Shown piece by piece: positions 8,562-17,623 of a DNA stretch of 56,442 nt (positions are counted from its first letter, which is position 1; each line of letters starts with the position of its first letter). The DNA is taken from the NCBI GenBank assembly GCA_020049495.1, contig JAIFKU010000024.1:1-56442 (forward strand). Direction: 5' to 3'. Origin of the DNA: Accumulibacter sp. (lineage in GTDB: Bacteria > Pseudomonadota > Gammaproteobacteria > Burkholderiales > Rhodocyclaceae). The translations under genes were made by a program, and so were the position numbers. The notes below the pieces were generated by a model. The model saw only the letters and a list, made by a program, of their open reading frames with translations. It had not been told where the DNA came from and made no database searches.

Positions 8562-9752
8562 TCAGTGCGTCGAAACCTGGATAATATCCGGACTGGCCGC
8601 CAGTTCAACCAGCGCAGCCGGTTGCGGTAGCTTGTCCAGACGAAGTGAACAGGTGGCGGCCGTGCCTCCCTCGAAAATGCTGTTCTGCATTTCCTCGACG
8701 TTGACGCCTTGCGCTTTGAGCGCATCGAGAACCGTGGCGAGAACTCCGACCCGGTTGTAATGGCGGACAACCATGCCGTGCGTGGTCACCGGGGTTCCGC
8801 GTACGTTCACCACGTTTAGCGGCAGTCCGGTTTCGATGAACGACTTAACGATGCGTACCGTTTCGTCGGCGATGGCTTCCGATGCCTGATCAGTCGAAGC
8901 ACCAATGTGCGGAGTACAAATCGCCAGTTGCGCGAGTTCGCTGTCGGCAAACGTATCGGTGCTGCCTTTCGGCTCGTTTTCGAAGACGTCAAGTCCGACG
9001 CGCAGATCTTTCTCGCGGATCGCCATTTTCAGTGCAGCGGTATCGACAACTTCGCCGCGGGCGGTATTGACCAGAATCGCCCCTTTCTTCATGGTGGCCA
9101 GGAATTTGGCATCGACCAGATGATGCGTGCTTGTTTTGGAATAGGCGACATGTAGCGAAACCGCATCCGCCTGAGCGGCGATCTCCAGCGGCGTGGCGAC
9201 GCAGGTGATGCCCATGGCTTCGGCCGTTTCGGTTGTCAACGAACGTGACCAGGCGACGATGTTCATTTCCAGCCCCTTTGCCCGTGCAATCACGGCACGG
9301 GCAATATTGCCCAAACCGATGATGCCGAGCGTCCTGCCTTTCAGCCCACGCGCATTGCCGTATTCGCCTTTTTTCCAGGCCTGCTGCATGAGGTCGGTTC
9401 CGGCTTGCGGAATCCGGCGATCTGCAGCGATCAACAAGCCAATCGCCAGTTCAGCGACGGCTTCGGTATTCTTTCCGGGGCAATTGGTCACGTGGATGCC
9501 GCGCTGGCTGGCAGCAGCCAAGTCAATCGTGTTGACACCGGCGCCGGCGCGAATAATCAGCGAAAGCGCCGTGCTTGCCTCAATGACAGCCGCGGAGACC
9601 TTCGTCGATCGCACAATCAGCACGTCAAAATCGGCAATTGCAGCCGGCAGCGTTTCGGCACTCAGCTCGGGATTACTCGTAACCCCGCAACCCAGCGTTT
9701 CAAGCTGTTTGATCGTTGATGCGTCAAGCTTGTCGGCAATCAGAACTTTCAT
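8562..9752 (-). CDS. serA: D-3-phosphoglycerate dehydrogenase, ACT-domain form
   Basis: A 396-residue NAD-dependent 2-hydroxyacid dehydrogenase. The substrate domain surrounds a Rossmann domain with G-I-I-G-L-G-N-I-A-R near residue 142. The catalytic Arg is in N-T-A-R-G-E-V-V-D and the catalytic His in P-H-I-G-A-S-T. The last ~75 residues (H-Y-N-R-V-G-V-L-A onward) form an ACT-like regulatory domain, as in serine-feedback-regulated SerA. It would oxidise 3-phosphoglycerate to 3-phosphohydroxypyruvate, the first step of serine synthesis. CAGGAG precedes the ATG at 9752. Substrate specificity within the family cannot be proved from sequence, but length and the ACT domain favour SerA. Confidence 0.85.
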   Translation of the reverse strand: MKVLIADKLDASTIKQLETLGCGVTSNPELSAETLPAAIADFDVLIVRSTKVSAAVIEASTALSLIIRAGAGVNTIDLAAASQRGIHVTNCPGKNTEAVAELAIGLLIAADRRIPQAGTDLMQQAWKKGEYGNARGLKGRTLGIIGLGNIARAVIARAKGLEMNIVAWSRSLTTETAEAMGITCVATPLEIAAQADAVSLHVAYSKTSTHHLVDAKFLATMKKGAILVNTARGEVVDTAALKMAIREKDLRVGLDVFENEPKGSTDTFADSELAQLAICTPHIGASTDQASEAIADETVRIVKSFIETGLPLNVVNVRGTPVTTHGMVVRHYNRVGVLATVLDALKAQGVNVEEMQNSIFEGGTAATCSLRLDKLPQPAALVELAASPDIIQVSTH

Positions 9753-10021
9753 GAAAAATCTCCTGTAATGCTCAGCAGTCAGAAATACAGGCTACGGAAG
9801 GATGTTTGAAGAATGAGCCGATCAGCCATGGATTTTCGCCGGTTATCTGCAACTGTTCATGGGCAGCTTTCTGGCGACGCTGCCCTGCTGATTGATTTTG
9901 AATAGAAAAACGTAACTATAGCCTATCCGGATGGTGCCCGAACGTCTTGACCCATACGATTTAGCTGCCAAAGATGCGACTGAGGGAAGAATCCCTGAGT
10001 ACTGCCTGGTTCTGCGGGAAA

Positions 10022-10315
10022 TCAACGACGCGGAGGATAGATCTCGCGCCCGGCATCCTTGATATCGCGTCGTAGCTGGCGGCGTTCCTCCGGCGAAAGA
10101 CGCTGTGGTCGTTGTTCTTCGCCACCCTCTTTGCGCTGGAAATCCTGGCGCTGTGCTTCTCGCGAATTTCGCTGCTGATACTGCCCGGCACCCGACCGCT
10201 TGCCTTCCCGAACATTCCGGTCGTTCAGCGGATTGGCGTGCGCGAACGGCACCACCAGTGCCAATGCAAGCACGGCGGCCATACAGCCATTGATTATCCG
10301 TTTGACCGAAAGCAT
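10022..10315 (-). CDS. Small exported basic protein of unknown function
   Basis: A 97-residue protein beginning M-L-S-V-K-R, with a hydrophobic core and a signal-peptidase I site after A-H-A near residue 26. The mature part is highly charged, rich in Arg, Gln and Glu, and ends with a conserved-looking L-S-P-E-E-R-R-Q-L-R-R-D-I-K-D-A-G-R-E-I-Y block. That block resembles LTXXQ/CpxP-like or ribosome-lattice charged helices, but I cannot name a family. The start at 10315 is chosen because the signal peptide begins there; the frame stays open upstream to 10441 without a good ribosome site. It is divergent from ompR. Confidence 0.6.
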   Translation of the reverse strand: MLSVKRIINGCMAAVLALALVVPFAHANPLNDRNVREGKRSGAGQYQQRNSREAQRQDFQRKEGGEEQRPQRLSPEERRQLRRDIKDAGREIYPPRR

Positions 10316-10682
10316 CACAAGCCGATTCTCCAATAACCGGTTTTTCTGCACTACCCACATTCGCTTAAAATCCCGTACTACACTCAGGAATCCGCTTACC
10401 GACAATTCGGAATTCCTGTACCCGCCCAGCATCGACTGCAACAGCTTAACGAATGAATTGCGCAGGGTAACTCATCTCATTGTGCACCCCTTCGGCGATT
10501 CATGGAATCATCACTGCCTGCCCGGAGATGCTGAAATCAGTATGCGAGCCTTATGTAACAAGGGTTCTCGCTATTTCATCCAAGTTGTAATAATTTGTAT
10601 CCGCAATCCAAAGTGAGTGGCATTGAGAGAATGAGATCGTTGCCCCTTCCCGCAAGCAAGGCTTTCCGGTTACGATTCGCGC
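10316..10682 (+). other. Gene-less divergent promoter region
   Basis: 367 bp between the small exported-protein gene (-) and ompR (+). I see no convincing ORF, RNA structure or terminator. It must carry both divergent promoters, but no -35/-10 pair is strong enough to mark. Confidence 0.5.
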
Positions 10683-11399
10683 ATGGCTGAACGAAAAATT
10701 CTTGTCGTCGACGACGACAAAAGACTGCGTGACCTCCTGCAACGCTACCTGAGCGAGCAGGGTTTTGTCGTCAAAACGGCAGAAAATGCAGAGGCGATGG
10801 ACAAATCGCTCACCCGCGACACTTTCGATCTGATCGTTCTCGATCTGATGCTGCCGGGCGAAGACGGGCTTTCGATCTGCCGCCGCCTGCGCGCCAGCGA
10901 ACCGCACCAGGCCATCATCATGCTCACCGCCAAGGGCGATGAGATTGATCGCATCGTCGGTCTTGAGATGGGGGCCGACGATTATCTGCCAAAGCCATTC
11001 AATCCACGAGAACTGGTAGCCCGCATTCAGGCCGTATTGCGTCGGCGCGGGACGCCGGTCCCGGGCTCGCCCACCACCGAAGACAAAACAATCGCTTTCA
11101 GCAATGTTGAAGTTGATCTAGCCACCCGTACGCTGAAAAAAGAGGGTCAGGTCCTGCCCCTGACGACCGGCGAGTTTGCGGTGCTCAAGGTACTGCTCGA
11201 ACATCCGCGCCAGCCCCTTTCGCGCGACCGCTTGATGTCACTGGCACGAGGCCGGGAACAAGGCCCCTTTGACCGGGCCATAGACGTTCAGGTTTCGCGT
11301 CTGCGCAAGCTGGTCGAACCCGATCCCGCCGTCCCGCGCTATCTGCAAACCGTCTGGGGCTTCGGCTACGTCTTCATTCCCGACGGCCAGACCAAGTGA
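10683..11399 (+). CDS. ompR: OmpR response regulator
   Basis: A 238-residue response regulator very close to E. coli OmpR. The receiver domain (1-120) has acidic residues D10-D12, phospho-acceptor D54 in L-I-V-L-D-L-M-L-P-G-E-D-G, and the Lys in Y-L-P-K-P-F-N-P-R-E-L. The C-terminal winged helix (about 140-232) has T-T-G-E-F-A-V-L-K, the recognition helix near R-G-R-E-Q-G and the wing V-W-G-F-G-Y-V-F. It partners the sensor kinase that starts on its last bases and is expected to control outer-membrane composition in response to osmolarity or pH. Confidence 0.92.
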   Translation: MAERKILVVDDDKRLRDLLQRYLSEQGFVVKTAENAEAMDKSLTRDTFDLIVLDLMLPGEDGLSICRRLRASEPHQAIIMLTAKGDEIDRIVGLEMGADDYLPKPFNPRELVARIQAVLRRRGTPVPGSPTTEDKTIAFSNVEVDLATRTLKKEGQVLPLTTGEFAVLKVLLEHPRQPLSRDRLMSLARGREQGPFDRAIDVQVSRLRKLVEPDPAVPRYLQTVWGFGYVFIPDGQTK

Positions 11400-12718
11400 C
11401 CCTGTGGCAGCGGCTGTTTCCGCGCACCCTTCTGGTTCGCACCTTTCTGCTCGTCAGCCTGCTTATTGTCGTTTGCGTCGCGATCTGGCTCACCCTGTTC
11501 GGACTGGCCGAACGCGAACCTCGCGCCCGTCAATTGGCGCAGCTTACGGTCAGTGTCGTCAACCTCACCCATGCCGCACTCGTTGCTGCGGATCCGGTCA
11601 AGCGACTGGCACTGCTCCGCGACCTGGCTGAAAGCGAAGGTGTACATCTTTACCCGGCCGAACGCAGCGATGCCATCGATGACTTGCCGGATACATTTTT
11701 CTTCCGTGTCATGTACGACACCGCCCGATCACAACTCGGGCCAGGTACCCGGTTTGCCGGCATGGTTAATGGCCAGAAAGGCATCTGGGTCAGTTTCTCG
11801 GTTGGTGATAGCGACGAGGATGACTACTGGCTGATGCTCCCCGGCGAACACGCCGAAAATGATTTCCCCTGGCATTGGTTCGGCTGGGGAGGTGCTTCGC
11901 TGGCCCTGGCATTGCTGGTGGCCTGGCTGATCGTCTCACGCGTCACCCTGCCTCTACGCGAGTTGGCCAGCGCTGCCAGAGAAGTGGGACGTGGCAAACA
12001 CCCGGATCCCATATCCGAACGGGGCGCCATTGAACTGCAGCAGCTCGCCGAGGCCTTCAATCGCATGTCCGAGAACCTCAGGCGTATCGACACCGAGCGC
12101 GCCGAGGTACTCGCCGGCATTTCACACGATCTGAGAACGCCGCTCGCGCGCTTGCGTCTGGAGTCGGAAATGTCGATCATCGACAACGAGGCACGCCATG
12201 GTGTCATTGCCGATATCGAACAAATGGATGACATCATTGCGCAATTCCTCGACTATGCCCGTGGCGAAAGCTCCGAGCAGGCTGAACTGACCGACGTCAA
12301 TGCATTGGTGACACAGATCGTTGGCGGCCAGGGGCGTGCATCAGGCACACCATGCCTGTTTTTGGGTGAGATACCTGCGGTACTGATCCGCCGGCAGGCA
12401 CTGACCCGGGCACTGGTCAATCTGTTGGAAAATGCCCGCAAGTATGGTGGTGATCAGATCGAACTGAGAACCTGCGTTGAAAACGGTGAACTCATGATCG
12501 AGGTTCTTGATCGTGGCCCCGGTATCCCTGAAAGTGAAATCGAACGCCTGAAACGTCCCTTCACCCGTCTTGAAACCGCCCGCTCCGACGCTACAGGCAC
12601 CGGACTCGGCCTGGCGATTGTCGAACGGATCGCGCGCCTGCATGGTGGAGCACTCGAACTGCTGCCCAGGGATGGCGGCGGCCTGATCGCACGTCTGAGG
12701 CTAGCGCTGGAAAACTGA
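11396..12718 (+). CDS. envZ: EnvZ-type osmosensor histidine kinase
   Basis: A 440-residue inner-membrane kinase. TM1 is at about 15-37, a periplasmic loop follows, and TM2 is at about 158-180. After these come a HAMP domain (V-T-L-P-L-R-E-L-A), the dimerisation/phosphoacceptor helix with H244 in I-S-H-D-L-R-T-P-L-A-R, and an HATPase domain (N-L-L-E-N-A-R-K, D-R-G-P-G-I-P, G-T-G-L-G-L-A-I). The start is GTG at 11396, overlapping the ompR stop by 4 bases, so the two genes are translationally coupled as in other OmpR-EnvZ pairs. Confidence 0.9.
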   Translation: MTLWQRLFPRTLLVRTFLLVSLLIVVCVAIWLTLFGLAEREPRARQLAQLTVSVVNLTHAALVAADPVKRLALLRDLAESEGVHLYPAERSDAIDDLPDTFFFRVMYDTARSQLGPGTRFAGMVNGQKGIWVSFSVGDSDEDDYWLMLPGEHAENDFPWHWFGWGGASLALALLVAWLIVSRVTLPLRELASAAREVGRGKHPDPISERGAIELQQLAEAFNRMSENLRRIDTERAEVLAGISHDLRTPLARLRLESEMSIIDNEARHGVIADIEQMDDIIAQFLDYARGESSEQAELTDVNALVTQIVGGQGRASGTPCLFLGEIPAVLIRRQALTRALVNLLENARKYGGDQIELRTCVENGELMIEVLDRGPGIPESEIERLKRPFTRLETARSDATGTGLGLAIVERIARLHGGALELLPRDGGGLIARLRLALEN

Positions 12719-12726
12719 GGCGAAAA

Positions 12727-12755
12727 AATGCGCCAGTTCTATGAACTGGCGCATT
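12727..12755. terminator. Bidirectional terminator between envZ and ppdK
   Basis: A perfect 13-bp stem (12727-12739 with 12743-12755) with a 3-base loop. On the minus strand it is followed by a T-run (A at 12723-12728), so it ends ppdK efficiently; it probably also stops the ompR-envZ transcript. Confidence 0.85.
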
Positions 12756-12772
12756 ACATGATTATATCGACG

Positions 12773-15493
12773 CTATTTCCCGATCGCAGCCTGAGCGGCG
12801 GCCAGACGCGCAATCGGCACGCGGAACGGGGAACAACTCACGTAATCAAGCCCGACGCGATGGAAAAACTCAATCGAGGCCGGATCGCCGCCATGCTCGC
12901 CGCAAATACCGAGCTTGATGCCCGGACGAACCGATTGCCCCTTCTCGACGGCCATCTTCACGAGCTGGCCGACACCCTTCTGGTCGATCGACTGGAAGGG
13001 ATCAACCTCGTACATGCCTTCCTTGAGATAGTGCGGCAGGAACTTGCCGATATCGTCACGCGAGAAACCAAGCGTCATCTGGGTCAGGTCGTTGGTCCCG
13101 AACGAGAAGAACTCGGCCTGCTTGCCGATGCTGTCAGCCATCAGCGCGCCGCGCGGGGTTTCGATCATGGTCCCGACCATATAGTCGATCGTTTCCTTGC
13201 GTTCTGCAAAGACGGCTTCCGCCGTGGCGCGGATGACCTTGGCCTGGTCATTGAACTCGCGCACGGTACCGACCAGCGGAACCATGATTTCGACCTTGAC
13301 GTCACGGCCCTGGTCTTTTGCGTTAAGCGCGGCCTCGATGATCGCACGCGACTGCATCTCCGTAATCTCCGGATAGCTGATGCCAAGACGGCAGCCACGG
13401 TGACCCATCATCGGATTCGATTCATGCAGGTCGTCAACGCGATGCTTGATTTCCTCGTAAGACACGCCCATTTCCTTGGCCATAGCGCGCTGATTGGCTT
13501 CGTCATGCGGCAGGAACTCGTGTAGCGGCGGATCGAGCAGACGGATGGTCACCGGCAGGCCGTCCATTTCCAAGAACAGGCCTTCGAAGTCACTCCGCTG
13601 CATCGGCAGCAGTTTGAACAGAGCTTTACGACGTCCGGCTTTATCCGGAGCCAGGATCATCTCGCGTACCGATTTGATTCGATCGCCTTCAAAGAACATA
13701 TGCTCGGTACGGCACAGGCCGATGCCGACCGCACCGAAATTGCGCGCAACTTTGGCGTCCGCTGGTGAATCGGCGTTGGCGCGGATGGCCAGCCGCTTGT
13801 AACGGTCAGCCAGATCCATCAGGGTACCAAAATCACCGGACAATTCGGCGTCCTTGGTCGGAACCTTGCCTTCATAAACCTTGCCGGTCGAACCATCGAG
13901 GGAAACCCAGTCGCCTTCATTGTATACTTTGCCTTCCACAGTCATCGTGCGGGCTCTCGGATCGACGCGAACGGACCCGGCACCGGAAACGCAGCACTTG
14001 CCCATACCACGGGCAACCACCGCCGCATGTGAGGTCATGCCGCCACGCGCCGTGAGAATGCCCTTGGCCACAACCATACCGCGCAAATCTTCGGGTGACG
14101 TTTCCTGACGAACAAGGATCACGTCCTTGCCCTGGGCGACCCATTCCTCGGCTTCATCGGCAAAGAAAACGATCTGGCCGGTAGCGGCACCTGGCGAAGC
14201 GGGAAGACCGCTGGCGATCAAACGCGCTTTCTTCACCGCCTGGCCGTCAAACACCGGGTGCAGGAGTTCGTTGAGACGGTCCGGAGCAACGCGCATCAGC
14301 GCCGTTTTTTCATCGATGAAGCCTTGTTTCAGCATCTCGACGGAGGTGCGAACCAACGCAGCGCCAGTGCGCTTTGCAGAACGTGTCTGCAACATCCAGA
14401 GCTTGCCTTCCTGAATAGTGAACTCGATGTCCTGCATGTCCTTGTAGTGATTTTCCAGCGCCGTCTCGGTCTTGATCAACTGCGCATAGATCGCCGGCAT
14501 GATTTCTTCAAGCGACGGGAACTTGCCGGCACGATCTGCTTCGCTGACCTGAGCCAGTTCGGCCCAGCGCTTCGAACCTTCGAGTGTGATCTGCTGCGGC
14601 GTGCGGATACCGGCCACGACATCTTCGCCCTGGGCATTGATCAGGAATTCACCATTGAAAATATCTTCGCCCGAAGCAGCATCGCGCGTAAAGGCAACGC
14701 CGGTACCGCTGTTCTGACCAAGGTTGCCGAACACCATGGATTGAATGTTGACGGCTGTGCCCCAGGAATGTGGAATATCGTTCATTTGACGGTAGTAAAC
14801 AGCACGGTCGTTGTTCCAGCTCTGGAAAACGGCCATCACGGCACCCCAGAGCTGTTCCCACGGATCGTTCGGGAATTCACGGCCAAGACGGGTACGAATC
14901 ATCGCCTTGAACTCGCTGACCATCTGCTTGAGATCATCGACGCCAAGGTCGGTATCGAGCTCAACGCCTTTTTTCTCCTTGATCTCATCGATAATGACTT
15001 CAAAGGGGTCATGATCTTCCTTCGACTCGGGCTTCAGGCCCATCACCACGTCGCCGTACATCTGGATGAAGCGGCGATAGGAATCCCAGGCAAAACGCTC
15101 GTTACCGGATTTCCTGGCCAGGCCCGCGACGGCTTCGTCATTCAGTCCCAGATTAAGAATCGTATCCATCATGCCGGGCATTGACGCACGTGAGCCGGAA
15201 CGGACGGAAACCAGCAAGGGATCAGCCGCATCGCCGAACTTCTTACCCATCTCCTGTTCGACAAAAGCGACGCCCTGCAGCACTTCGGCCTCAATCAACT
15301 GGCGTACGCTTTCGCCACCTCGTTCCGAATATTCCGTACAAGCCTCAGAACTTATCGTGAAGCCCGGAGGCACGGAGATACCCAGGCGACACATTTCGGC
15401 AAGGTTCGCACCTTTGCCGCCCAGGATGTTTTTCATGTCGGCGGCGCCTTCAGTCTTCGAAGGACCAAAAACGTAAATCAGTTTATTTGGCAT
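12773..15493 (-). CDS. ppdK: Pyruvate, phosphate dikinase
   Basis: A 906-residue enzyme interconverting pyruvate + ATP + Pi and PEP + AMP + PPi. An N-terminal ATP-grasp domain begins with V-F-G-P-S-K and G-G-K-G-A-N-L-A-E-M. The central phosphohistidine domain has G-G-M-T-S-H-A-A-V-V-A-R-G, with the His near residue 489. The C-terminal TIM-barrel PEP/pyruvate domain has R-T-E-H-M-F, M-M-G-H-R-G-C-R-L-G and the catalytic Cys region G-I-C-G-E-H-G-G. The start at 15493 is preferred over an upstream in-frame ATG (15547) because the family begins M-P-N-K-x-I-Y-x-F-G. No PPDK regulatory protein gene is adjacent. It links imported pyruvate to gluconeogenesis or glycogen turnover. Confidence 0.93.
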   Translation of the reverse strand: MPNKLIYVFGPSKTEGAADMKNILGGKGANLAEMCRLGISVPPGFTISSEACTEYSERGGESVRQLIEAEVLQGVAFVEQEMGKKFGDAADPLLVSVRSGSRASMPGMMDTILNLGLNDEAVAGLARKSGNERFAWDSYRRFIQMYGDVVMGLKPESKEDHDPFEVIIDEIKEKKGVELDTDLGVDDLKQMVSEFKAMIRTRLGREFPNDPWEQLWGAVMAVFQSWNNDRAVYYRQMNDIPHSWGTAVNIQSMVFGNLGQNSGTGVAFTRDAASGEDIFNGEFLINAQGEDVVAGIRTPQQITLEGSKRWAELAQVSEADRAGKFPSLEEIMPAIYAQLIKTETALENHYKDMQDIEFTIQEGKLWMLQTRSAKRTGAALVRTSVEMLKQGFIDEKTALMRVAPDRLNELLHPVFDGQAVKKARLIASGLPASPGAATGQIVFFADEAEEWVAQGKDVILVRQETSPEDLRGMVVAKGILTARGGMTSHAAVVARGMGKCCVSGAGSVRVDPRARTMTVEGKVYNEGDWVSLDGSTGKVYEGKVPTKDAELSGDFGTLMDLADRYKRLAIRANADSPADAKVARNFGAVGIGLCRTEHMFFEGDRIKSVREMILAPDKAGRRKALFKLLPMQRSDFEGLFLEMDGLPVTIRLLDPPLHEFLPHDEANQRAMAKEMGVSYEEIKHRVDDLHESNPMMGHRGCRLGISYPEITEMQSRAIIEAALNAKDQGRDVKVEIMVPLVGTVREFNDQAKVIRATAEAVFAERKETIDYMVGTMIETPRGALMADSIGKQAEFFSFGTNDLTQMTLGFSRDDIGKFLPHYLKEGMYEVDPFQSIDQKGVGQLVKMAVEKGQSVRPGIKLGICGEHGGDPASIEFFHRVGLDYVSCSPFRVPIARLAAAQAAIGK

Positions 15494-15872
15494 ATCAATC
15501 TCTGCTTGTTGGATAAATGGGGACTCGACACCGGGAAATTTCTGCATACAGTGGTGTGGGGGGCTATTTTAGCCAAACGACAGGCACTTGGCTGCCTCTT
15601 TTACAACATTACTGCCAATATTCCGCAGTAATCATGCAAAACCAAGTCATCAAGATAGGTCAACGACCCCCGGAAAACCACCCTGCCCACAAACCTCACC
15701 CGTCGAACTCAGAGCAGCGAGCTTGCGTTACCTTAAGTTATCAGACAAGTTAGAATGGGCTGTCAGATAGTGATGTCTGCATGTCTTATCTCAACTTGAC
15801 AGCAATTAGCGCTCGTGCAAATCTCTCATGTCAAGCCAGAGTTCAGACCATAACCCATTTGCGGGAATTTGC
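15494..15872. other. Gene-less divergent region between ppdK and the FadR-type gene
   Basis: 379 bp with no convincing protein gene. Spaced TCAGACA and TGTCAGA half-sites (about 15741-15776) make an imperfect inverted repeat around a TAGAAT hexamer at 15751-15756, and a TTGACA occurs at 15796-15801 without a good partner -10. These could be an operator and promoter for the FadR-type regulator, but this is weak. Confidence 0.4.
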
Positions 15873-16586
15873 ATGCCCATCGAATCGATTGATAATCGTC
15901 GCCTCTATCGCCAGATCGCCGACCAGATCAGCCGCCTGATTGAATCAGGCGAATACCAGCCCGGTGAGCGCCTTCCGGCCGAACGATTGTTGGCCACCCA
16001 ACTGAGCGTCAGCCGTCCGACCGTGCGCGAAGCACTGATTGCCCTGGAAGTTGAAGGCAGAGTCGAGATCAGGGGCGGCGCAGGCGTGTTTGTGCTGGAG
16101 CAGGTTTCAGAATCGTCTGCGGTAAATATTACCGGTTCGAACGGGATGCCGATTCCCGGTCCATTCGAGGTGCTGTTCGCGCGTGACCTTATCGAGCCGG
16201 AAGTAGCCGCTCTTGCCGCCAGAAAAGCCCCTGCAGAACAACTGGCCTCGATGTCCCAGTCACTGGGTGATATGGTCTGCTGTTCGGCGGCCGACCCAAG
16301 GCGCGTGGAATATGACCGCCGTTTCCATTTTGCTCTGGCCGAGGCCTCTGGCAACAACGCCCTGGTATTGGCCATCCATGCTCTGTGGGCACCCCGCGAG
16401 CACCCGCTTTACCTGCGTCTGGAAGATCACTTTCATTCCGAACCGGTCTGGCAACGTTCGATTATCGAACACCGCGAGATTCTGGAAGCCATAAAACGCG
16501 GTGACGCCAAAGCCTCCCGGGCTGCCATGCACCGTCATTTGAAGAATGCCCGGATGCGTTTTGAATCCAACTGGCAGGAAGATTGA
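15873..16586 (+). CDS. FadR/GntR-family regulator with FCD domain
   Basis: A 237-residue regulator. The N-terminal GntR winged helix (about 5-75) shows R-R-L-Y-R-Q-I-A, P-G-E-R-L-P-A-E-R and S-R-P-T-V-R-E-A-L-I-A-L-E. The C-terminal FCD ligand domain (about 100-230) has Asp/His metal or acid ligands in D-R-R-F-H-F-A-L-A and E-H-R-E-I-L-E-A-I. Relatives (UxuR/ExuR, LldR, PdhR) sense hexuronates, lactate or pyruvate. The start at 15873 is favoured by GGGAA just before it; an in-frame ATG at 15828 lacks a site. It is divergent from ppdK, so ppdK control by a carboxylic acid is plausible but unproven. Confidence 0.8.
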   Translation: MPIESIDNRRLYRQIADQISRLIESGEYQPGERLPAERLLATQLSVSRPTVREALIALEVEGRVEIRGGAGVFVLEQVSESSAVNITGSNGMPIPGPFEVLFARDLIEPEVAALAARKAPAEQLASMSQSLGDMVCCSAADPRRVEYDRRFHFALAEASGNNALVLAIHALWAPREHPLYLRLEDHFHSEPVWQRSIIEHREILEAIKRGDAKASRAAMHRHLKNARMRFESNWQED

Positions 16587-16813
16587 AGTTTAGGGTGTGT
16601 TCTCATTTAGCGGGAGGATCACGTTGCTGCCAAATGTGCCCGAGACAAGGCGCGAGCCGAGGCCAATGGTTGTTCTATTGGCGAGGCGAGCAACGCCGTA
16701 TCGGACGTATTTCGCAACAACCCGGAGGGCAAGCAACTGACTGATCACGCCCGAGTCGTGCCGCTTGCATTTAGCGCTACCCATCGCATAATGGAAAGGA
16801 GGAGGAGCCCGCC
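16587..16813 (+). other. Unexplained spacer before amrB
   Basis: 227 bp with no ORF of note and no terminator after the FadR-type gene. The segment from about 16596 onward looks like moderately GC-rich filler or an eroded repeat. It ends in the strong AAGGAGGAGG ribosome site of amrB. Confidence 0.3.
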
Positions 16814-17623
16814 ATGAACCCAAGTGTGCGACCTGCTGCGGTTGCCGGAGCGTTCTACCCCGATTCGGCCAGCGCACTGGAAGGTATCGTTTCCCTGATG
16901 CTGACAGAAGCGCCAAGGGATGCTTCAGCGAATCCCAAAGCCATCATTGTGCCCCATGCCGGCTACATCTATTCGGGTGCCATCGCCGCCAGCATCTACG
17001 CCCCCCTGCGCAGAATGCGCGCTATCATCCGGCGCATTGTCCTGCTTGGGCCGACGCACCGGGTTGCCGTCAATGGGCTGGCGCTGCCTTCCTGCACGGA
17101 CTTTTCCACACCGCTTGGCATCGTGCCGATCGATCTTCAGGGACTTGCCGCCATCGTGGATCTGCCTCAAATCGTGGTCAACGATGCGGCGCACGCACAG
17201 GAACACTCGTTGGAAGTGCAACTTCCCTTCCTGCAGACGGTATTTGGCAGCTTTTCACTGCTCCCGCTCGCAGTCGGCCAGACAACGCCGGAAGCCATCG
17301 CTGAAGTGCTTGAACGTCTGTGGGGCGAAGAAGAAACCCTGATCGTCGTCAGTTCCGACCTTTCGCACTACCTGCCTTACGACAAGGCGAAAGTCATGGA
17401 CAGCGAAACCGCACAGCAGATTCTTGATCTCGATGCGTCGATCAGCCACCAGCAAGCCTGTGGCGCTTCGCCAATCAATGGCTTGTTGCTTGCTGCCCGA
17501 AAGCACGGCTTGAAGCCTGTTCTGGTCGACCTGCGCAATTCAGGCGACACGGCCGGCGACAAGGCACGCGTGGTTGGTTACGGCGCATTTGCCTTCCAAG
17601 AGGGTGATCAACATGCCCATTGA
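16814..17623 (+). CDS. amrB: AmmeMemoRadiSam system protein B (MEMO1 family)
   Basis: A 269-residue MEMO1-family protein, related to extradiol-dioxygenase-like metal enzymes. It begins with the family motif R-P-A-A-V-A-G-x-F-Y-P and contains the metal-site-like histidines in P-H-A-G-Y-I-Y-S-G, L-G-P-T-H and S-S-D-L-S-H-Y. The reaction of bacterial MEMO proteins is not established. It is the first gene of a tightly packed operon: its end overlaps amrA by 11 bases, and amrA, amrS and a hydrolase-like gene follow with overlaps. A very strong AAGGAGGAGG site precedes the ATG. Confidence 0.9.
   Translation: MNPSVRPAAVAGAFYPDSASALEGIVSLMLTEAPRDASANPKAIIVPHAGYIYSGAIAASIYAPLRRMRAIIRRIVLLGPTHRVAVNGLALPSCTDFSTPLGIVPIDLQGLAAIVDLPQIVVNDAAHAQEHSLEVQLPFLQTVFGSFSLLPLAVGQTTPEAIAEVLERLWGEEETLIVVSSDLSHYLPYDKAKVMDSETAQQILDLDASISHQQACGASPINGLLLAARKHGLKPVLVDLRNSGDTAGDKARVVGYGAFAFQEGDQHAH

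Noticed and set aside
9829..9906. 25-codon plus-strand ORF after serA
   Set aside because: No ribosome site, no recognisable features and no promoter or terminator to support it.
15796..15824. Sigma-70 promoter for the FadR-type gene from TTGACA
   Set aside because: No acceptable -10 hexamer lies at 16-18 bp, so it was mentioned only as part of the intergenic region.
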